Shown here piece after piece: positions 51,258 to 57,819 of a stretch of DNA of 64,000 nucleotides. The position numbers and the translations under genes are program-made. The number at the start of each line of letters is the position of its first letter. The stretch's first letter is position 1. Source of the DNA: Clostridia bacterium (lineage in GTDB: Bacteria; Bacillota; Clostridia; Christensenellales; Aristaeellaceae); the NCBI GenBank assembly GCA_017470095.1, contig JAFUFC010000025.1:29758-93757 (forward strand), written 5' to 3'. Under the pieces are notes generated by a model. It searched no databases. It was given only the letters and a program-made list of their open reading frames with translations, and was not told the origin of the DNA.

Positions 51258-52766
51258 ATGCCGGCCTTTCAGGTATCTTCGTTGTTTTCCGACGGAGCGG
51301 TGCTGTGTCGTGAGAAGGAAATCCGCGTCTTTGGCACGGCTCAGCCCAAGGTGGAGGTGAGCGCATCCCTGTACGGCGCGGATGGGCAGCTGCTGGGCAG
51401 CGATACCGCCCAGGAAGCGGAGGGGCGATTCCTGTGCGTGCTGCCGCCCCAAAGGGCGCAGGTGGGCTGCGTGCTGACTGTGAAAAGCGGCGATGCGCAG
51501 GCGATGTTTTGCGATTTGGCCATTGGGGATGTGTATTTGGCCAACGGCCAAAGCAACATGGAATTGGAATTGCAGAACGCCGACGAGGGGCTCAACTGCA
51601 TCGAACATCACGAAAATCCTCTGGTGCGGTATTACAATGTGCCCAAGCGGGCTCGAAACGGGGAAGACACGGACCAGGCCAACCAGGAAGCGCGATGGGT
51701 GAAGATCGCTCCTGGAACTGCCCGGGATATGAGCGCCGTTGCCTATTTTTTTGCCATGCAATTGCAGCCCCAATTGGGCGTACCCGTAGGCATCATCGAT
51801 TGTTACTGGGGCGGCACCTCGATAACTTGCTGGATGGCGGAAGAAACGATGGAGGGTTTGGCTGAAGGGCAGCGCTACCTGCGGGAATACGCCGACCAAT
51901 CTCGGGGCAAAACCATGGCGGAATATCTGCGGGAGGAAGCGGCTTTTAATCAGGAAATGGATGCGTGGAACGGGGCCGTGGCCGCGCTGAAAGCGGAGAA
52001 ACCCGGCATTACCTGGCCGGAAATTAACGAGCAGGCAGGGCCCTGCCCCTGGCATCCGCCGGTGGGCCCCGGTTCGCCCTACCGGCCCGGTGGACTGCAT
52101 GATACCATGCTAAGGCGGCTCATTCCCTGTGCCCTGAGCGGCGTATTGTATTATCAAGGGGAAGAAGATACCGCCCGCACGGCGCATTACGATCAGCTGC
52201 TGATGGCCTATATTCTGTGGCTGCGCCAGGCGTTTCGGGATGATACGCTGCCCTTTTTGAACGTGCAATTGCCCATGTGGATTGCCGATGGGGCCCAGGA
52301 TTCCTTCACCTGGCCCCGGCTGCGCCTCGCCCAGCAGCGAGTGGCCGATGCCATCCAGCATACCGGTCTTGTGATGCTGCTGGATCAGGGCGAATACGAT
52401 AACATCCATCCCACCAACAAGCGGGTGGTGGGGGAGCGGCTGGCGGCGGAAGCGCTGCGGGTGGTTTATGGCCGGGGAATCGCAAATGCGCCTTTTGCTA
52501 TTGGGAAATACCGGGAAAACCAGGCCCTGCATGTGGCGCTGTCCTCCTCGGTCATCGATCGGGGAGAGGGCCGTTTCCTGCTGGAAATGGCTGGGCAGGA
52601 CGGGGCTTTTTACCCGGCCCAAGTGGAAGTGAACGGCTGTGAGCTGATTTTGACGCATCCGCTGGTGCCGCGTCCCACGTCGGCCCGGTACGCCTGGACG
52701 GATTACGCCAAAGTGCGCTTGTTTTCGGAAAACGGCCTGCCGCTCGCGCCGTTCTGGCTGGCATAA
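51258..52766 (+). CDS. SASA-domain acetylesterase
   Basis: 502 residues, sialate O-acetylesterase-type SGNH hydrolase. LANGQSNMELE carries S99, and DNIHPTNK carries D381 and H384; IIDCYWGGTSI is the Gly block, with YYQGEEDT after it. No signal peptide. In this operon the likely job is removal of acetyl groups from mannan or glucomannan oligosaccharides rather than sialic acid, complementing the CE2-like enzyme. ATG at 51258 after AGAAGGAA is preferred over TTG at 51234. Confidence 0.88.
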   Translation: MPAFQVSSLFSDGAVLCREKEIRVFGTAQPKVEVSASLYGADGQLLGSDTAQEAEGRFLCVLPPQRAQVGCVLTVKSGDAQAMFCDLAIGDVYLANGQSNMELELQNADEGLNCIEHHENPLVRYYNVPKRARNGEDTDQANQEARWVKIAPGTARDMSAVAYFFAMQLQPQLGVPVGIIDCYWGGTSITCWMAEETMEGLAEGQRYLREYADQSRGKTMAEYLREEAAFNQEMDAWNGAVAALKAEKPGITWPEINEQAGPCPWHPPVGPGSPYRPGGLHDTMLRRLIPCALSGVLYYQGEEDTARTAHYDQLLMAYILWLRQAFRDDTLPFLNVQLPMWIADGAQDSFTWPRLRLAQQRVADAIQHTGLVMLLDQGEYDNIHPTNKRVVGERLAAEALRVVYGRGIANAPFAIGKYRENQALHVALSSSVIDRGEGRFLLEMAGQDGAFYPAQVEVNGCELILTHPLVPRPTSARYAWTDYAKVRLFSENGLPLAPFWLA

Positions 52767-52786
52767 ATACATAGGAGATTGAAAAC

Positions 52787-54271
52787 ATGAACGCGGTGGA
52801 AAAATTGGTGGCATACGCCTTGGAAAATGGGCTGATTGAAGAGAGTGAACGCGTTTGGGCGGTCAATGAAGTGCTGGCCCAATTGCAGTGCGACAGCTTG
52901 CCGGAGATGGAAGTGGAGGACCAGGCGGCGCTGAGCGACGTGCTGGCCGTCCTGTGCGATGATGTGTACCGGCGGGGTGTTTTGAAAGAAAGCTCGGTGG
53001 TATATCGGGATTTATTTGATACCGCCCTGATGGGCCGTTTGACGCCCCGGCCTTCCCAGGTGATTGGAAGGTTTTCCCGCCTGCGGCGGCAAAGCCCCCG
53101 GGAAGCTACCGATTGGTACTACCGCTTCAGCCAGGATACCAATTACATCCGTCGGGATAGGATCAAAAAAGATTTGAAATGGAAAACGTCCACGGCCTAT
53201 GGCGATTTGGACATTACCATCAATTTGTCCAAACCGGAAAAGGACCCCAAGGCCATTGCCGCTGCCCGGAATATGCCCGCGGCGAATTATCCCAAATGCC
53301 AATTGTGCCGGGAAAATGAAGGCTATGCCGGCCGGGTCAACCATCCCGCCCGGCAGAACCACCGCGTCATTCCCATCACCATCAACGATTCGCCCTGGTT
53401 TTTGCAGTACTCGCCCTATGTGTATTACAATGAACACTGCATTTGCTTTAACGCCCAGCATACGCCCATGAAAATCGATCGGGCCTGCTTTTTGAAGCTG
53501 CTGGATTTTGTGCGCCAATTTCCCCATTATTTTGTGGGTTCCAATGCCGATCTGCCCATCGTGGGCGGCTCCATCCTGGCCCACGATCATTTCCAGGGCG
53601 GCCATTATACCTTCCCGATGGAAAAAGCCTCCATTGAAACGCCTTTCACCTTTCCTGGGTTTGAGGACGTGGAAAGCGGCATCGTCAAATGGCCCATGGC
53701 GGTCATCCGTCTACGGAGCGGAGACAGCGGCCGCCTGGTGCAATTGGCGGACAAAATCCTGTCTGCCTGGCGGGGATACACCGACGAAGCGGCCTTTATT
53801 TTCGCTGAAACGGACGGCACACCCCACAACACCATCACGCCCATCGCCCGGATGCGGCAGGGAAAATATGAACTGGACCTGGTGCTGCGCAACAATTTGA
53901 CCACTGAAGAGCATCCTCTGGGCGTGTATCATCCCCATGCGGAATTGCATCACATCAAGAAGGAAAACATCGGCCTGATCGAGGTGATGGGCTTGGCGGT
54001 GCTGCCGGCCCGGCTCAAGGAAGAACTGCACGCCGTGGCGGACGCGCTGGTTTCTGGCGCGGACCTTCGGCGCAATCCCCTGACGGAAAAGCATGCCGAT
54101 TGGGCGGAGACGTTCCGGGGCAAGTATGACATCACGGCGGAAAACGCCTTTGACATCGTGCAGGCGGAAACGGGGCTGGTGTTTGCGAAAGTGCTGGAGC
54201 ACGCGGGCGTATACCAGCGCAAAGAAGAAGGCAAGGAAGCGTTTCTGCGTTTCCTGCGCAGTGTGGGATGA
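52787..54271 (+). CDS. galT: UDP-glucose-hexose-1-phosphate uridylyltransferase (Firmicute type)
   Basis: 494 residues, Leloir pathway enzyme joining galactose 1-phosphate to UDP. The Firmicute GalT layout is seen: N-terminal helical part, RLRRQSPREATDWYYRFSQDTNYIR, then the histidine motif AHDHFQGGHYTFPM, and the C-terminal LGVYHPHAELHHIKKENIGLIEVMG. It would process galactose released by the GH36 enzyme. No galK or galE is in the window. GGAG precedes the start. Confidence 0.95.
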   Translation: MNAVEKLVAYALENGLIEESERVWAVNEVLAQLQCDSLPEMEVEDQAALSDVLAVLCDDVYRRGVLKESSVVYRDLFDTALMGRLTPRPSQVIGRFSRLRRQSPREATDWYYRFSQDTNYIRRDRIKKDLKWKTSTAYGDLDITINLSKPEKDPKAIAAARNMPAANYPKCQLCRENEGYAGRVNHPARQNHRVIPITINDSPWFLQYSPYVYYNEHCICFNAQHTPMKIDRACFLKLLDFVRQFPHYFVGSNADLPIVGGSILAHDHFQGGHYTFPMEKASIETPFTFPGFEDVESGIVKWPMAVIRLRSGDSGRLVQLADKILSAWRGYTDEAAFIFAETDGTPHNTITPIARMRQGKYELDLVLRNNLTTEEHPLGVYHPHAELHHIKKENIGLIEVMGLAVLPARLKEELHAVADALVSGADLRRNPLTEKHADWAETFRGKYDITAENAFDIVQAETGLVFAKVLEHAGVYQRKEEGKEAFLRFLRSVG

Positions 54272-54279
54272 GGCGGCCT

Positions 54280-54993
54280 ATGGAAATTACGCCCATTGCC
54301 CACATTCGCAACGATTACACTGAAAAATTCGGCGTGCCTCGGCAAAGCGGGCTGGTGCCATCGGCGGTGTCGGAAATCGTGTTTGAACCGGCTTATCGCA
54401 ATGCCGACGCGCTGCGGGGCCTGGAGGATTTTACCTACCTGTGGCTGATTTGGGAATTTTCTCTGGCCCGAAAAGATGTTTGGTCGCCCACCGTGCGGCC
54501 GCCACGCCTGGGCGGCAACAAGCGCATGGGCGTGTTTGCCACCCGGTCGCCCTTTCGGCCCAACAGCCTGGGACTGAGCTGCGTAAAAATCGTGGGCATA
54601 GCGCTGGACAGCTCCGACGGCCCGGTCATCCGGGTATCCGGCGCCGACCTGATGAACGGCACGCCCATCTATGATATCAAGCCCTATCTTCCCTACGCCG
54701 ATTGCCATCCGGAGGCCACCGGGGGTTTCACCGATCAGATCGAAAAGCCCGTATTGCAGGTGGTCTGCCCGAATGCGCTCATGGACCGGGTTTCGGTGGA
54801 CAAGCGTGCCGCATTGCTGGATACCCTGGCCCAGGATCCCCGGCCTTCGTATCAAAATGATCCAGGACGGGTGTATGGTCTATCCTTTGGCGGGATGAAC
54901 GTGCGTTTCCGGGTGGAAGGAGAGCAGGCAGTCGTGACAGAAATTGAATTCATCCAGAATCCTCCAAGCATTGGAAAGGAGACCGGCCACTGA
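54280..54993 (+). CDS. trmO: tRNA methyltransferase TrmO (TsaA family)
   Basis: 237 residues; the TsaA/TrmO fold methylates N6-threonylcarbamoyladenosine at position 37 of tRNA. Seen: ITPIAHIRNDY, the central TVRPPRLGGNKRMGVFATRSPFRPN with the S-adenosylmethionine loop, and GLSCVKIVGI, DLMNGTPIYDIKPYLPYAD. The start at 54280 follows GAGG; an ATG at 54268 overlapping the galT stop is an alternative. A tRNA-modification gene at the end of a sugar operon is probably passenger co-transcription. Confidence 0.9.
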   Translation: MEITPIAHIRNDYTEKFGVPRQSGLVPSAVSEIVFEPAYRNADALRGLEDFTYLWLIWEFSLARKDVWSPTVRPPRLGGNKRMGVFATRSPFRPNSLGLSCVKIVGIALDSSDGPVIRVSGADLMNGTPIYDIKPYLPYADCHPEATGGFTDQIEKPVLQVVCPNALMDRVSVDKRAALLDTLAQDPRPSYQNDPGRVYGLSFGGMNVRFRVEGEQAVVTEIEFIQNPPSIGKETGH

Positions 54994-55994
54994 TGAAGAC
55001 AGAATCAGTTATGGTACAAAATCTTTTGGTTCCCTGCGCTTGTCGATGCAAATACTGCTTACTGTCCTGGAATGGGAAACCAGTTGGGATTCCATGGGAG
55101 CGAAGCGTAATGTTTGCGCGGCGTTTTATAGCGGAAGTGAAGCAGCGGCAACCGGATTTGCCCTGCTCTTTTTCCTTTGGCTATTCCATGGAGCATCCAC
55201 AGCTGTGGGAGGCGATTCGGTTCCTTCGCGCCATCGGAAGCCCCCAGGCAGAATTCCTGCAATGCGATGGAATGAAAAACCGAGACGCGCAGGAATGCGA
55301 ATGGTTTTCAAAAAAGCTTGCGGAGGAAGGCGTAAAACATCTGAATTTTACCTTTTATGGCCTTTCTGCTTACCATGATCTTTTTGCGAAAAGAAAAGGC
55401 GATTTTGATCTTTTAATTCGAATGATGACCGCGGCGGCCCATGCGGGGCTGGACATCAGCGCCGGCATTCCGCTGACGAAAGAAAATGCTGCACAAGTTG
55501 ATGGGCTGATCGGCATACTCCGGAAACAACCATGCGAAAAGATTACGCTATTCATTCCGCATGAAGAAGGGAAGGGCGCAGCGCTTGCTCCCGCGCGGCT
55601 GGTGGAGGATGATTTGCTCATGCTTTCCAGCGATGCGCAACGGCTTATCAACCGCAGCATCTACCGGCCTGAGCGGGAGTGGGTCACAGGGCAGGGCTTT
55701 ACGGAGGAAACGAAGCGCACCATTATTATTTCGCTGCGGGAGGACAATATAGAGCGATACGAAGGCATGAGCGCCCAAAACCTGATTGCTGAAATTGAAG
55801 CGCTGGATGATGATTATTATGCCGCCTTTCCGGGATTTCTTGAGCTTGCGAAAAGATATGGCGATCCCTCTGGAAAGAAATTGTACCGTCAACGGGATCT
55901 TTTTCATCATTACAGGCGGATGTTCGCACAGGATACTGGGATTGCGGTATACGATGTGACGGACGAACGTCAGTCTGGCAGCAGAAGATATTGA
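54993..55994 (+). CDS. Radical SAM protein of unknown function
   Basis: 333 residues. The N-terminal CACRCKYC contains the CxxxCxxC iron-sulfur motif (C15, C19, C22), here with an extra Cys between. The remainder suits a partial TIM barrel, with FSFGYSMEHPQLWEAIRFL in place of the usual strand, and no second cysteine cluster. I do not recognise the subfamily. The start overlaps the trmO stop by one base (TGATG) after AAGGAG. The reading frame continues, coding-like, for 41 codons past its TGA (55995-56120), so the C-terminus may be interrupted. Confidence 0.75.
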   Translation: MKTESVMVQNLLVPCACRCKYCLLSWNGKPVGIPWERSVMFARRFIAEVKQRQPDLPCSFSFGYSMEHPQLWEAIRFLRAIGSPQAEFLQCDGMKNRDAQECEWFSKKLAEEGVKHLNFTFYGLSAYHDLFAKRKGDFDLLIRMMTAAAHAGLDISAGIPLTKENAAQVDGLIGILRKQPCEKITLFIPHEEGKGAALAPARLVEDDLLMLSSDAQRLINRSIYRPEREWVTGQGFTEETKRTIIISLREDNIERYEGMSAQNLIAEIEALDDDYYAAFPGFLELAKRYGDPSGKKLYRQRDLFHHYRRMFAQDTGIAVYDVTDERQSGSRRY

Positions 55995-56120
55995 AGGGTG
56001 CACATTTTCAGCTTTTTGGAAGATATCATTGACCGGAAAATGCCGTACGGGGCTTATTTGGAAAAGCAGAATTACGAGAATATTCGCATGCAGCCTGAAC
56101 GGATGAAGCGGGGCGGGTGA
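55995..56120 (+). other. Coding-like stretch in frame after the radical SAM stop codon
   Basis: Directly after the TGA, the same frame runs on for 41 codons and reads like real protein (FLEDIIDRKMPYGAYLEKQN, then YENIRMQPERMKRG). No usable ribosome binding site precedes the GTG at 55998. It may be a lost C-terminus of the radical SAM protein after a nonsense or frameshift change, or the tail of a deleted neighbour. The following 56121-56278 holds no gene. Confidence 0.45.
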
Positions 56121-56278
56121 AACCGCGATGGCTCGGCTGCTTCCCTCGGAAAACCGCGCGTTTGGGCTGGGGCATGTGCCTGTGTCCCGCCGCTGTGGAG
56201 GCAGCATGCCGACTGACAAACATTTATCCATTCAAGGAAAGCAGACAAGGAAAACGAATGCGTTTTCTTCTGTTCAAG

Positions 56279-56310
56279 CCACGCCTGCATCCAGCGGGCG
56301 TGGTTTTTTT
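56279..56310 (+). terminator. Intrinsic terminator ending the mannan/trmO/radical SAM operon
   Basis: CCACGCCTGC (56279-56288) pairs with GCGGGCGTGG (56294-56303; one G-T pair), a five-base loop and seven T. Confidence 0.9.
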
Positions 56311-56401
56311 GATTGGTTTTGCCTGCCTGTTTGACGCGCATTTTCCAGCATAAGCCCTCCTTCGCTTTGGCATATTGGAAAAGAGAAAGCGGGGGAAAGA
56401 C

Positions 56402-57643
56402 ATGAAATCAAGATCGGCATGGATGAAGAAAATAGGCGGCGGCATGGCGCTGCTGCTGGCGGCGTGGATGATTTTCTCGCCAACGGCCAGGGCGCTCCGG
56501 GCGCTGCCCACTACGTACAGGCTCACAGTGGGCCAGAATTATCAGGTGGATACTGGGGTGGCGGTGCTGTCCTCCCAGGATGAAACGCTGCAATTGACGG
56601 GCAACAGCATTTCGGCCCATGAAACCGGGGAAAAACAGGTGAGCATTGATTTGTTCGGCCTGCTGCCCCTGCGGCAACTGCGTTTGTCGGTGGACGAGGA
56701 AAAGCGGCTGATCCCCGGCGGCTCAGCGGTGGGCGTAGCCCTGGCCACGAAAGGCGTGCTGGTGGTTGGCGTATCGGACGTGGCAGGCAGAAGCCCGGCC
56801 CAGAGCGCGGGGTTGCGGGCCGGGGACGTGATTGAGCACATCGACGGCCAAGAGGTGACCGACAGCGCCCATCTGACCAGCCTGGTGGCTGCCGCCAATG
56901 GATCGCCCATGACGGTGACTTACCGCCGGGACGGCGCCCAAAAAACGGCCCGGCTGACGCCTATGCAGGATACATCCTCCGGCCTGTGGCGCATCGGCGC
57001 CTGGGTGCGGGACAGCACTGCCGGCGTGGGCACCTTATCCTATTATGACCCGGAAAACAAAACCTATGGGGCCTTGGGCCACGCCATCAACGATGGGGAC
57101 ACGGGCAAGCTTTTGCCGGTGCGCACCGGAACGCTGCTGAAAGCGGAAATTGTGGATGTGCGCAAGGGCCAGAAAGGAACGCCCGGGGAACTGCGGGGCA
57201 CCTTCCTAAAGGATCAGGTGGTGCTGGGTACCATTGAAGAAAATACCAATTTAGGCATTTATGGCACCTTGAACACCCCCTATGTAAATTCGCTGTACCC
57301 AGAAGGATTGCCGGTGGGATATCAGGAAAGCGTGACCACCGGCCCGGCCACCATCCTGTCCACCGTCGACGGCGGGGGAATGAAGGAATACCAGGTCGAA
57401 ATCATCCAGAAAAGCCGCCAGCTGTCGCCCGGCCCCAAGAGCATGATCATCAAGGTGACCGATGAAGAACTGCTGCAAAAAACCGGCGGCATCGTGCAGG
57501 GCATGTCCGGCAGCCCTATCATTCAAAACGGCCGTATCATTGGCGCGGTGACCCACGTTTTCGTGGATGACGCCACTCAGGGCTACGGTCTGTACATCGA
57601 ATGGATGCTTGGCACCGCCCAGGCCATGGACAACGCGGCGTAA
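56402..57643 (+). CDS. spoIVB: SpoIVB sporulation peptidase
   Basis: 413 residues, S55-family serine protease that signals from the forespore across the membrane to start sigma-K processing. An N-terminal signal/anchor helix (about 10-30), a PDZ domain (about 110-195, AGLRAGDVIEHIDGQEV) and the S55 protease domain with S371 in GMSGSPIIQNG and the LGHAIND histidine segment. ATG at 56402 follows GCGGGGGAA. It shows the organism belongs to an endospore-forming lineage. It ends at a strong terminator. Confidence 0.94.
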   Translation: MKSRSAWMKKIGGGMALLLAAWMIFSPTARALRALPTTYRLTVGQNYQVDTGVAVLSSQDETLQLTGNSISAHETGEKQVSIDLFGLLPLRQLRLSVDEEKRLIPGGSAVGVALATKGVLVVGVSDVAGRSPAQSAGLRAGDVIEHIDGQEVTDSAHLTSLVAAANGSPMTVTYRRDGAQKTARLTPMQDTSSGLWRIGAWVRDSTAGVGTLSYYDPENKTYGALGHAINDGDTGKLLPVRTGTLLKAEIVDVRKGQKGTPGELRGTFLKDQVVLGTIEENTNLGIYGTLNTPYVNSLYPEGLPVGYQESVTTGPATILSTVDGGGMKEYQVEIIQKSRQLSPGPKSMIIKVTDEELLQKTGGIVQGMSGSPIIQNGRIIGAVTHVFVDDATQGYGLYIEWMLGTAQAMDNAA

Positions 57644-57692
57644 ATAAGCCTTCGGTTTACGAAAATTTATCATGATGGTGTTTGATCCTCTG

Positions 57693-57723
57693 CCGCTCTT
57701 TGGAGACCAAAGAGCGGTTTTTT
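57693..57723 (+). terminator. Intrinsic terminator of spoIVB
   Basis: CCGCTCTTTGG (57693-57703), loop AGA, perfect complementary arm (57707-57717) and a T-run. Confidence 0.92.
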
Positions 57724-57777
57724 GGCGCTTTCTTTTCCCTCAAAAATAAGGATACGGTTCCCCAACGCCGGATTCTA

Positions 57778-57786
57778 TGCTATAAT
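57778..57786 (+). promoter_or_regulatory. Extended -10 promoter of the GTPase-NYN gene
   Basis: TGC-TATAAT (57778-57786), a consensus -10 with TGn extension; the -35 position (about 57758) is weak. It lies 33 bases before the start codon. Confidence 0.6.
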
Positions 57787-57819
57787 ACTTTTAACAAGTG
57801 TACAAAGGGAGGATGCGGC

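Noticed and set aside
51258-52766. Sialic acid metabolism role for the SASA-domain gene
   Set aside because: No sialidase, lyase or sialic acid transporter is nearby; the operon is for mannan oligosaccharides.
56121-56353. Small ORFs of 68-78 residues before spoIVB
   Set aside because: They run through the terminator at 56279-56310 and lack ribosome binding sites.
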